DNA of 44,726 nt from Balneolales bacterium. GTDB lineage: Bacteria; Bacteroidota; Rhodothermia; Balneolales; Cyclonatronaceae. Location: assembly GCA_022565805.1 (NCBI GenBank), contig JAIULZ010000015.1:1-44726 (forward strand), read 5' to 3'. The notes below the pieces were generated by a model that had not been told where the DNA came from, searched no databases, and was given only the letters and a program-made list of their open reading frames with translations. This document shows, piece by piece, positions 36,740 through 44,726 of this stretch (position 1 is the first letter of the stretch; each line of letters starts with the position of its first letter). Both the position numbers and the translations under genes were made by a program.

Positions 36740-37855
36740 ATGAAGCAACTTACAAAATCGCTGTTTACCGTTACGGCTCTCACTCTGCTATTTGCAGGTC
36801 AGGCGCTGGGACAGGTAGGTATAACTGCTGTACCATTCATGCAAATCGAACCTGATTCACGCACTCCCGGCATGGGTAATGCAGGTGTTGCCATAGCAGA
36901 CAATGCATCAGCTGTATTCTGGAACCCCGCCGGACTGGCCTTCCAGGAAAAAGAAACTCAGATGTCTTTTACCTACGCTAACTGGCTGCCTGCATTCGAT
37001 ACCGACCTTTTCTACATTTACAACGTAGGTAAAACCTATATAGAAGGCATCGGAACAATTGGCGGGCACATCACCTATCTAAACTTGGGTGAACAAATCC
37101 AAACCGATGAGCGCGGAAATGTAATTAGAGACTTTTCGAGTTACGAACTTGCTGCCGGCGTTAGCTACGGCTTCCGGATTACCGATAATTTTGCAGCAGG
37201 CTTGGGCGCACGATTTATTTACAGCCGTCTTACACCCAATATCGATGTAGGTGGCCAAACAGCAAAGGCAGGTACCTCTTTCGGAATGGATCTTGGCGCT
37301 CTTTATCGCACAAATGAATTCATGCTTCTCGATAGAACAGCCCGTTTCAGCGCTGGTTTTAACCTTTCTAATGTTGGCCCGCCTATACAGTATACAGACG
37401 ATGCACAAAGTGATCCTCTTCCTACACTTCTTCGCGTTGGAATTGCACAAGATATCGCTTTAGACGAAGAAGGGTTTAATACTCTTACTTTCGCCTTCGA
37501 CGTCTCTAAAATAATGGCACGGAACGACACCTCCGGCCGGGCTATGGCTGTTGGCGAGGCTCTTTTCCGCTCATGGGATACCTACACCCGATTCGATGGG
37601 CAGCAGTTTGTAGATGTACCTTTGGTTGAGCAGTTTATGTATGCTGTTGGCGTAGAATACTGGTACAATAAGATGTTTGCTATCCGTACAGGTTATTTCT
37701 ATGAAGCGCCCAACAACGGGGATCGTCAGTTTATAACTTTTGGTGCCGGACTCAGATACAATATGTTTGGCGTAGATTTCAGTTATTTATATACGCTTCG
37801 AGAGGATCACCCTCTGGCAAATACCATTCGATTATCGGTATTACTGAATTTCTGA
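36740..37855 (+). CDS. porV: Type IX secretion system outer-membrane shuttle PorV
   Basis: PorV (LptO) collects CTD-cargo from the Sov translocon and delivers it to PorU. The 371-residue protein starts with a signal peptide (ending near ALGQ). The family block follows as DSRTPGMGNAGVAIA and ASAVFWNPAGLAF, then repeated amphipathic strands of a FadL-type 14-strand barrel end in RLSVLLNF, a typical outer-membrane terminal motif. It is directly downstream of porU, the known partner, which makes the identification firm. A 41-bp gap leads to the next gene, so the cargo protein is probably co-transcribed. Confidence 0.92.
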   Translation: MKQLTKSLFTVTALTLLFAGQALGQVGITAVPFMQIEPDSRTPGMGNAGVAIADNASAVFWNPAGLAFQEKETQMSFTYANWLPAFDTDLFYIYNVGKTYIEGIGTIGGHITYLNLGEQIQTDERGNVIRDFSSYELAAGVSYGFRITDNFAAGLGARFIYSRLTPNIDVGGQTAKAGTSFGMDLGALYRTNEFMLLDRTARFSAGFNLSNVGPPIQYTDDAQSDPLPTLLRVGIAQDIALDEEGFNTLTFAFDVSKIMARNDTSGRAMAVGEALFRSWDTYTRFDGQQFVDVPLVEQFMYAVGVEYWYNKMFAIRTGYFYEAPNNGDRQFITFGAGLRYNMFGVDFSYLYTLREDHPLANTIRLSVLLNF

Positions 37856-37896
37856 CCTGATTAGAACCTCTTCGTTTCGTATCCAAAGCATTTTTC

Positions 37897-40800
37897 ATGC
37901 ACTTCATTTTCATTACGGGCAGAAGAATTACCCTTTGCGGGGTTCTTCTGCTTTTTTTTATGCTCCCTGCTACTGCTCAGAATAACGCTGAGCTAATAAG
38001 CAAAGATATCCACTATACTCCATACCACAGGATTTCCGAAGATGACCGGCTTATTAACCGGACAACTCCAGGGCAGGCTTTAGGGACCGGGACTATACAT
38101 ATAGTGGCTGTAATGGCAGAGTTTGAACCCGAAGAAAACCGATTTACCTCCGGTAATGGTACCTTCGAGCTCGACTATCTTATGCGAGACGATATCATTA
38201 TCGATCCGCTGCCGCACGACCGGGGTTATTTCGAAGCTCATCTGGAGTTTGTTAAGAATTATTTTGACCAAGCCTCTTTTGGTCAGCTTAACGTAGAATA
38301 CATTGTTCTACCAGAAATTGTGCAGCTATCCGAGCCTATGCGGGAGTATTCCCCAACCGGTCCGGATAATTCACTAAACTTCCGGCTCGGCAATTTAGCA
38401 AGAGATGTTTGGGAGCAGGTTGCCCAAATGAGTCTACCATCCGAAATTGATCAACTGCCGCAGGACAGAACCATGTTCATACTGTTCCATGCGGGTGCAG
38501 GACGCGATATTGAGCTTACCGGAACCACGCTCGATAATACCCCACAGGATATTCCATCCGTTTATTTAAGCAGCGAAAGTATTGGCCGGCTTTTAGACGA
38601 GCCCGGCTTCGATGGCTTCCCTATAACCGAAAATCTTCGGGTTACCAACACTGCTATTCTCCCGCAAACACAGTCTCGCAGGGGTGAAGACGTAACCGGA
38701 GAAGAGTTTGTGCTCGAGCTTTCTATTAATGGCATTGTTACCGCTAATGTTGGCTCATTTATAGGAATTCCCGATTTATTTAACACCAACACAGGCGCAT
38801 CCGGTATTGGTCAGTTTGGTTTGATGGATGGCGCCGGAATCTTTTCTTATTACGGGCTATTCCCGCCTTTACCCTCTGCATGGGAAAGAGTGTATATGGG
38901 GTGGGATTCTGCATTCGATGTGCGATTAGACGATCAGGAGATTCTACTGCCATCCATAGCTGGCAACCCTCCCGGGAATATAGCCCGCCACAGGATCTCT
39001 GCTGATGAATATTTCCTGGTTGAAAACCGCCACCGTGATCCTTCTGACGAAGGCGTTACACTTACAATTCGTACACCCAATGGCCTTATTGAGACCAGAA
39101 CTTTTGATAATAATGAAGAACGCTTCACCCCAACATCTCAGCGTGATTTTGATGAAATTTTGCCCCCCGGTGTTTTAATTAACGTAAGTAATTTCGACTG
39201 GAGTCTTCCGGGTGGTCTGGATATTGGGGAAGATGGTGTGTCCGGCTCCGACGACGACAGAATTCTTAACGGCGGTATGCTAATCTGGCATATAGATGAA
39301 GCCGTAATTCGTTCACAGATGCCCAATAACGCGATCAATAATAATCCGGATCGCCGAGGAGTTGGCCTGGTTGAGGCAGACGGAGCTCAGGATATTGGGA
39401 GACCGGCATTAGGTTTTTCGAATTTTTCAAACGGTGGCCCATTCGACTTTTGGTGGTCGGGAAACGACTTTACGGTAATCACTCCAACAGGTCAGCGTAT
39501 TGTTCTATACGAAAACCGGTTTGCCGACGACAGCATCCCGCCAAACCGCAGCAACACCGGAAGCCCTACCTATTTCGAGTTTTATGACTTTTCAGACAAC
39601 ATCGCAATTTCATCTTTCAGAGCCAGAAGAGCCGGGAGCGATCAGGTTGAACTTTTATACGAAGTGCAACTCGACGGAAACTTTGCCTTAGATCCTTTAT
39701 ATGGCATTAGCTGGCCTGTTACAACCGCATGGTTTGTTCCCCAAACCAGTGCTAACTCTGTGTATGATGCATATTTGTTGGTTCCCTCATCAGATAACAT
39801 AAACGCCATCCCCTATCTTAGAGAGCAGGGTTTTGTAGAAGACGGGTACCTGCAGTTTGGCTCTGGCACAACAACTCCATTACTTATAACCGAATCTGTT
39901 ACCTCCGTAAAATCTGCTTCATCCGGCTTTTTGATTCAAAACTGGATTTACAGCGATGGAGCATTCGAGTTGCGCTGGGAACAGCAACAGGATGCGCCGC
40001 TAAATGGAATGCCAAGCCGCGGCCCCGGCGCAAACAGCCTTATCCATTTAGACGGAACTCCATTTCAGTTTGATGAGCAAACCGGCCAAATTACTACCAT
40101 TAACGGCGGGTTCCAGGAAAGCGGCTCTATCGATTCTCAAACTGCCGTAATACAGAACCTAAGCCTTTCGTTTAACGGAACAGAGCGAAACCTGGATGCC
40201 TACGGATCAGATCGCAGACTGTATGCCGCTCTTGTACAGCCCGAAGCTTCCGCACCGGCTCAACCATTGCTAATCAGCGATGATGAGCTGATTCTGCTTG
40301 GCCCTGGCAGCTCTGACGACATTACACTTACGCGTTCCTCTTTTTCATGGCCCGCGATTACCGATCTTAATCAGGACGGAAATCTGGACTACCTTTTTGT
40401 GAACTATGAGGAAAACCAGCTTGAGGCCAAAAACCGGAATGGTGGTTTCCTTTGGAACTTCCCGGCCCGCACTCCCGAAGGCGTTCGTCTGGCGGGCACT
40501 CCCCTTCTTGGAGATTTTACCGGCACAGGAGAAACAAGCATTCTTGTACCAGCTGCAGACAGCCTGTCTTACGTAATACTGGGCTACGATAATAGACTGC
40601 AGCCTCTGGATGGATTCCCTCTGTACGTGGGCTCATTAAATCATTCGGGAGAGGCTCTTCACCAGCCTGTTTTCATAGATTCTGAAAGTCTGCTTGCCGT
40701 AGTTTCCCCACGAGGCGACCTCAAGGTCTGGAAACTTGGTGAAGCCGAGGATCTTTCCTGGAGCCGCGTTTATGGTCTGCTACCTGGCAATAAAGTGGCG

Positions 40801-41121
40801 GCTGCCTACAGCGGGAGTGCTCAAACCCAGCCGCTTTCCGGTCTTTTAAATAAAAGCGAAACCTATAACTGGCCAAACCCGGCCTCTACGGAAACCTGGA
40901 TTCGTTTCCAAACCCAAACCGAAGCCGATATTACCATATCTATTGCTTCTATGAGTGGGCGCATGCTTTATGAGCAAAGAGTTAGATCGCGCGGAGGTAC
41001 TGCCGAAGAAGTTCGCGTGGACACATCCGGCTGGAGCAGCGGTGTTTACTTTGCGCGGGTACGGGCACAGGCAGATGGAAGAGAAGAAACTGAACTGATT
41101 AAAATTGCAATCATTCGCTAA
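37897..41121 (+). CDS. T9SS cargo with degenerate M6-metallopeptidase domain
   Basis: A 1074-residue secreted protein. The signal peptide ends around TAQNN. Residues about 60-620 follow the immune-inhibitor-A (M6) framework: HIVAVMAEF near the start, then FILFHAGAG, then GIGQFGLMDGAGIFSYYG and PSAWERVYMGW, and ILNGGMLIWHIDE. The place of HExxH reads ANVGS (283-287, within GIVTANVGSFIGIPDL), so no zinc site is left there. A calcium-type repeat DLNQDGNLD begins at 823. A C-terminal type-A sorting domain (from NWPNPAST at 991 to IAIIR) sends it to PorU/PorV. It probably binds rather than cuts. A catalytic role is unlikely but not excluded. Confidence 0.85.
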   Translation: MHFIFITGRRITLCGVLLLFFMLPATAQNNAELISKDIHYTPYHRISEDDRLINRTTPGQALGTGTIHIVAVMAEFEPEENRFTSGNGTFELDYLMRDDIIIDPLPHDRGYFEAHLEFVKNYFDQASFGQLNVEYIVLPEIVQLSEPMREYSPTGPDNSLNFRLGNLARDVWEQVAQMSLPSEIDQLPQDRTMFILFHAGAGRDIELTGTTLDNTPQDIPSVYLSSESIGRLLDEPGFDGFPITENLRVTNTAILPQTQSRRGEDVTGEEFVLELSINGIVTANVGSFIGIPDLFNTNTGASGIGQFGLMDGAGIFSYYGLFPPLPSAWERVYMGWDSAFDVRLDDQEILLPSIAGNPPGNIARHRISADEYFLVENRHRDPSDEGVTLTIRTPNGLIETRTFDNNEERFTPTSQRDFDEILPPGVLINVSNFDWSLPGGLDIGEDGVSGSDDDRILNGGMLIWHIDEAVIRSQMPNNAINNNPDRRGVGLVEADGAQDIGRPALGFSNFSNGGPFDFWWSGNDFTVITPTGQRIVLYENRFADDSIPPNRSNTGSPTYFEFYDFSDNIAISSFRARRAGSDQVELLYEVQLDGNFALDPLYGISWPVTTAWFVPQTSANSVYDAYLLVPSSDNINAIPYLREQGFVEDGYLQFGSGTTTPLLITESVTSVKSASSGFLIQNWIYSDGAFELRWEQQQDAPLNGMPSRGPGANSLIHLDGTPFQFDEQTGQITTINGGFQESGSIDSQTAVIQNLSLSFNGTERNLDAYGSDRRLYAALVQPEASAPAQPLLISDDELILLGPGSSDDITLTRSSFSWPAITDLNQDGNLDYLFVNYEENQLEAKNRNGGFLWNFPARTPEGVRLAGTPLLGDFTGTGETSILVPAADSLSYVILGYDNRLQPLDGFPLYVGSLNHSGEALHQPVFIDSESLLAVVSPRGDLKVWKLGEAEDLSWSRVYGLLPGNKVAAAYSGSAQTQPLSGLLNKSETYNWPNPASTETWIRFQTQTEADITISIASMSGRMLYEQRVRSRGGTAEEVRVDTSGWSSGVYFARVRAQADGREETELIKIAIIR

Positions 41122-41185
41122 ACAGCACTCATCACACGATGTAAACCGCTATACTTTATCCGAATTTCTCTGAACAGCACACTTC

Positions 41186-44100
41186 ATGACCAAAAAGAAA
41201 CCATTAAGCTATAAAGACGAAGCCATACAGCTTCCCACAAGGCGTTTTTCGCTCTTTATATTTTTATTTCTGCTCATTATTACCGTCAAAACCAGCTTTT
41301 GGGAAGAAGCAGCTGCACAGCAGAGACCGGCATTTTTGTCGTATCCGCATAACCATCTCGACTGGTACACCATAGAAAGCGATCGGTTTCTGGTGCATTT
41401 TCAGGAAGGTAACGACCGGCCGGCAAGAGTAATTTCGCGTATTTCTGAAGAAATTTGGGATGACATCACCAGTCTGTACGATTATGAGCCCGATACGCCC
41501 ATCAGCATTGTTTTAATAGATCGGGAAGACTACTCAAACGGAGCCGCGTATTTCTTCGATAATAAAATTGAGATATGGCTGCCTTCGCTCGATACTCCGT
41601 TTCGCGGCACTAATAATTGGCTTAGGGATGTAATCGCACACGAATTTACACACCTTGTGCAGATACAGGCTTCTATGAGCGGAAAAAGATCGAGGCCGAT
41701 AACTTATGTACAGTGGCTTTCATACGAGAATGTTCGTCGCCCGGATGTGCTGTACGGCTATCCGTCGGGTATCATTTCGTATCCTTTTTCGACCGTGAGT
41801 ATGCCTGCATGGTTTGCAGAAGGGACCGCTCAGTTTATGCGAGACGATCTCCATTACGACTACTGGGATACCCACCGCGACATGATGTTGCGTACACGTA
41901 TTTTAGATGGCAAAGAGCTGGGTCTGGTCGAAATGGGCCACTTTCAGTCGAAAAACAGCATGGAAAGAGAGCTTTCCTATAATCAGGGGTTTGCATTTAC
42001 GCAGTATTTATCGAACCGGTTTGGAGAGCAAGTAATTGCAGACATTACGCATGGGCTTAAAACCACAAATGACATTCGTACTTCCATGCGCAGGGTAACC
42101 GGCATTCCAGGCGAGCAGCTTTATCGTGAATGGACCGATAGCCTTCGCACAGAATACAGGGCCTATGCGGCCAATATTAATCCTTTCGAAGCTAAAAAAG
42201 TATATGATCTCGGTTTTATAAATGTGCATCCAAGCTTTACGCCCGATGGAAAAATTGCGTTTCTGAGCAATACATTTTTCGATTTTGCGCGGACTCAGCT
42301 CATCGTTCTGGATGAAGACGGCACAAAAAGAGAGCTTTTGGATACAGGTAACGCCGAGCAGTCTGCCGGTGCGGGTTCGTTCCGCCACAGCTGTGGCATG
42401 TTCTCCACGCCGCTCATCAGCCGAATCGGAAGCGGCTTTAGCTTTTCCCCCGATGGAAAAACCATTGCCTATAATTTTATCCGTCAAAACCGATATGGCG
42501 AAACATATAACGATATTTATCTGTACGATACCGATTCGGGCGATACACGTAAACTAACCCGCGATGCCCGATTAAGCGAGCCCAGCTGGAGCCCGGATGG
42601 CAGTACTTTAGCAGCCCTTCAAACGAAAGACGGAACCATCAACCTTGTTTTGGTAGATCCCGAAACGGGCGATATTAAGCCGCTTAGCAGCTTTAACCGC
42701 AGTGAGCAGCTCTTCCGGCCAGCCTGGAGCCCCGATGGAAGCCGCATTTATGCCGCAATGGGTGCCCAAAAAGGCAGGAATATCGTAGTTTTTAACCCGG
42801 ATGAGCCTGATAAGTGGGATATTCTGCTTATGAATCCCGAGCTGGATATGCGCGACCCTTTTGTTTCGCCCGATGGCAAATTTCTTTACCTATCTGTAGA
42901 CCGAAATCATAAATTCGATATTTATCGCTACAATCTGAAAGAAGGCGGGAATCTGGAGCAGCTAACCGATGTAGTTGGCGGAGCATTTATGCCGCATATT
43001 AGCGAAAACGGAGATCTGCTTTACAGCGAGTTTACCTCAATGGGCTACAAAATAAGAAAAGCACCCGTCGATTCGCTCCTCGCCCATGCCGCAGCTAATC
43101 AGCTGGCGGTGCGCCCTGCATTCGGGCCGCCTCTTCGCCCCGACATGACAACAAACCCGCTCAATACGTTCGACGACATGGATATTGAGCCCTTTGATGA
43201 TGACATTTACCGCATTGCGCGCAGCGAACCCTATAGCTTCGATTTAAGAACTCGTGGAGCCAATCAAGAACGACTGTTCTATTCGTATGAAGACACTTTC
43301 CTGAATTTCAGCTTTTTACCCGCCGTGCGTTTCGATAATTACTCTCAGGAATTCGGGCGCAACAGCTCGCTCATTCGCGCCGGAAATTTTGGAGATTTAG
43401 GTCGAAATATCATCAGAGACACTAAGCTCGGTTTCTACATGAGTTCGCGGGAAGTTTTAGAGCGATTTTCAATTTTCGGCGGACTTCTGGTCGGACCCGC
43501 ATCCCGCGAAGCAGATACCATCAATAATTTCTTTAGTCCGGGCAGGTTGATTGATCTGGACAGAGACTTATTTTTCATAGCCGAATACACCGGTCTGCCT
43601 TTTATTGAGCGGCACTGGTCCCCTACTATCGAAGTTGCATTCTACAACCTCCGCAGAAACGTTCGCGATGGCATCGATATCGAAGAATTTGCCTGCACCG
43701 CCTGTTTACCCGACACCACCTCTATTGATATTGCCTACGATATCTGGCAGGCAGAGATAAATTTATATAGCAAGATAAACCGATACAGCCTCGTACAGCT
43801 GGGCTGGCACCACTCTCCGTACCGGGTTTCGACGGCTTCTTTTTTCTCTAACGAGTTTGAGCAATTTGTACCCGGCTCAACCGCCCGCTACTTTATCGGT
43901 AACACCTTAACCGCAGCTTATGTAGTAGATGCCTACCTGCCATACCGCCACGGAGATATTGCCCCGCTTGGTTTTAGAGGGCATATACGCTACAGCTATG
44001 AACCCAGCAGACTGCTCGACAGTTACGAGATTCGAGACGGAACACTCATTCCTGTTTACAACACTTTCCGTAATCACTCGGTAGAATTAGACGCTCGTTA

Positions 44101-44608
44101 TGGCTTTATGGGGCCGTTTTTCCGGGTATTCCAGGCAAGAGCAAGATTATTCTCCTACTTTGACAATCCCGACGAGTACTTCTTTCTGGATTATATTGGC
44201 GGTTTCGACGGGATGCGTAGCTACCCATTTTTTGCACTTGGCGGCAATCGTACTGCGTTCGGGCAAGTTTCTTTTTATCAGCCGCTATTTACAAATATAA
44301 ACCGGCAGTCTGGCAGATTTACGCTGGATAAAGTCTTTGCCCGCTTTTTTGCGGAAACCGGAAACGGCTGGGGTGGACCGCTTGATATCGGAGACAATTT
44401 AAAAACCGGAATCGGCGCAGAACTTCGGATAGCGGTAAATTCGTATTACCTGTTTCCATCCAGATTTTTTATAAGCGGGGCTTACGGCCTCAACCAGTTT
44501 AACCTCCGTATCCCGGATGGTTTTGTAAGTGCCGATCAGCGTGAAAACGTTACTTTCGGTGGCGAGGTTCTCATCAATTTTGGTCTGCTGTTCGATTTCG
44601 AACTTTAG
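41186..44608 (+). CDS. Gluzincin peptidase / TolB-like propeller / Omp85-like barrel fusion
   Basis: A 1140-residue envelope protein in three parts after a signal peptide (about 20-45). The first is a gluzincin peptidase with zinc site H152, E153 and H156 in AHEFTHLVQ and a third ligand E212 in WFAEGTAQF. The second is a TolB-type propeller (about 335-640) with repeated PDGK/PDGS blades: SFTPDGKIAF, SFSPDGKTIA, SWSPDGSTLA, AWSPDGSRIY and FVSPDGKFLY. The third is a C-terminal beta barrel (about 700-1140) whose GGFDGMRSYPF...ALGGNRTAFGQ region recalls the Omp85/surface-antigen motif, with RSY for RGY. The soluble parts could face either side of the outer membrane. It lies 64 bp after the M6-like cargo gene, and its catalytic residues are intact. 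Confidence 0.85.
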   Translation: MTKKKPLSYKDEAIQLPTRRFSLFIFLFLLIITVKTSFWEEAAAQQRPAFLSYPHNHLDWYTIESDRFLVHFQEGNDRPARVISRISEEIWDDITSLYDYEPDTPISIVLIDREDYSNGAAYFFDNKIEIWLPSLDTPFRGTNNWLRDVIAHEFTHLVQIQASMSGKRSRPITYVQWLSYENVRRPDVLYGYPSGIISYPFSTVSMPAWFAEGTAQFMRDDLHYDYWDTHRDMMLRTRILDGKELGLVEMGHFQSKNSMERELSYNQGFAFTQYLSNRFGEQVIADITHGLKTTNDIRTSMRRVTGIPGEQLYREWTDSLRTEYRAYAANINPFEAKKVYDLGFINVHPSFTPDGKIAFLSNTFFDFARTQLIVLDEDGTKRELLDTGNAEQSAGAGSFRHSCGMFSTPLISRIGSGFSFSPDGKTIAYNFIRQNRYGETYNDIYLYDTDSGDTRKLTRDARLSEPSWSPDGSTLAALQTKDGTINLVLVDPETGDIKPLSSFNRSEQLFRPAWSPDGSRIYAAMGAQKGRNIVVFNPDEPDKWDILLMNPELDMRDPFVSPDGKFLYLSVDRNHKFDIYRYNLKEGGNLEQLTDVVGGAFMPHISENGDLLYSEFTSMGYKIRKAPVDSLLAHAAANQLAVRPAFGPPLRPDMTTNPLNTFDDMDIEPFDDDIYRIARSEPYSFDLRTRGANQERLFYSYEDTFLNFSFLPAVRFDNYSQEFGRNSSLIRAGNFGDLGRNIIRDTKLGFYMSSREVLERFSIFGGLLVGPASREADTINNFFSPGRLIDLDRDLFFIAEYTGLPFIERHWSPTIEVAFYNLRRNVRDGIDIEEFACTACLPDTTSIDIAYDIWQAEINLYSKINRYSLVQLGWHHSPYRVSTASFFSNEFEQFVPGSTARYFIGNTLTAAYVVDAYLPYRHGDIAPLGFRGHIRYSYEPSRLLDSYEIRDGTLIPVYNTFRNHSVELDARYGFMGPFFRVFQARARLFSYFDNPDEYFFLDYIGGFDGMRSYPFFALGGNRTAFGQVSFYQPLFTNINRQSGRFTLDKVFARFFAETGNGWGGPLDIGDNLKTGIGAELRIAVNSYYLFPSRFFISGAYGLNQFNLRIPDGFVSADQRENVTFGGEVLINFGLLFDFEL

Positions 44609-44675
44609 GAAAAGCCAAATATAAGATGACTTAATTCCATGCTGAATCGCACATTTATTTAATGAAAAGACCTTT

Positions 44676-44704
44676 TAGAAGGCTTTGAAAAACCTTCTAT
44701 TTTG
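44676..44704 (+). terminator. Candidate terminator after the fusion peptidase gene
   Basis: TAGAAGG (44676-44682) pairs with CCTTCTA (44693-44699), followed by TTTTG. It lies about 68 bp past the stop and probably ends the porV-cargo-peptidase transcript. Confidence 0.55.
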
Positions 44705-44726
44705 TTCGTATTCGACGCCGGAGCAA

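Noticed and set aside
1-44726. CRISPR arrays, insertion sequences, prophage genes
   Set aside because: No regularly spaced direct repeats, transposase motifs or phage structural genes were seen on either strand.

Overview
The window looks like a chromosomal segment from a marine or halophilic member of the Bacteroidota/Balneolota-Rhodothermota group. Pointers are the type IX secretion (T9SS) genes porU and porV, a T9SS cargo with a C-terminal sorting domain, a PorV/PorQ-family barrel, a three-gene sdhCAB operon with a single multi-haem-ligand membrane subunit, many surface lipoproteins, few recognisable Shine-Dalgarno sites, moderate GC and acidic proteins. The genus is inference. No rRNA, tRNA, CRISPR array, insertion sequence or phage gene was seen.

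Left part, mostly minus strand (1-12.1 kb). An AT-rich orphan gene with immunity-like features sits beside a palindromic attC-like element at the window edge, and the sequence GTTAGGT overlaps the lptB stop. This resembles an integron-type cassette placed behind lptB. Then, in order against the numbering, come lptB (LPS export ATPase), an M42 aminopeptidase, purQ and purS (overlapping, translationally coupled), miaA and a PorV/PorQ-family barrel. Next is a luxE/luxC-like fatty acyl activation and reduction pair coupled by TAATG, with no luciferase. The sdhCAB operon follows, closed by a clear terminator.

Middle part, mostly plus strand (12.4-32.2 kb). It holds a YigZ/IMPACT protein, a PduO-type cobalamin adenosyltransferase tightly followed by a membrane-anchored SGNH-hydrolase/TPR protein, phosphoglucosamine mutase, LexA, and a CnoX-like thioredoxin-TPR chaperone. 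A small minus-strand ORF with its own terminator, rplU-rpmA with a good promoter and terminator, and an FAH-family enzyme come next. The rest is a secreted M23 peptidase-domain protein, RidA (minus), two large TPR lipoproteins, a cystathionine gamma-synthase/lyase preceded by a strong inverted repeat, a small lipoprotein and a thiolase.

Right part (32.5-44.6 kb) is an envelope/secretion block on the plus strand. It contains porU (C25 sortase of T9SS, apparently starting at TTG), porV (its outer-membrane partner), a 1074-residue T9SS cargo that keeps the M6 metallopeptidase framework but has lost HExxH, and a 1140-residue protein joining an active-looking gluzincin domain, a TolB-like propeller and an Omp85-like barrel. 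The last three genes are closely spaced. PorU and PorV are known to process and carry CTD proteins, so the dead-protease cargo and the barrel-anchored live protease could work with them at the cell surface. This four-gene block is the most promising candidate for an undescribed system here.
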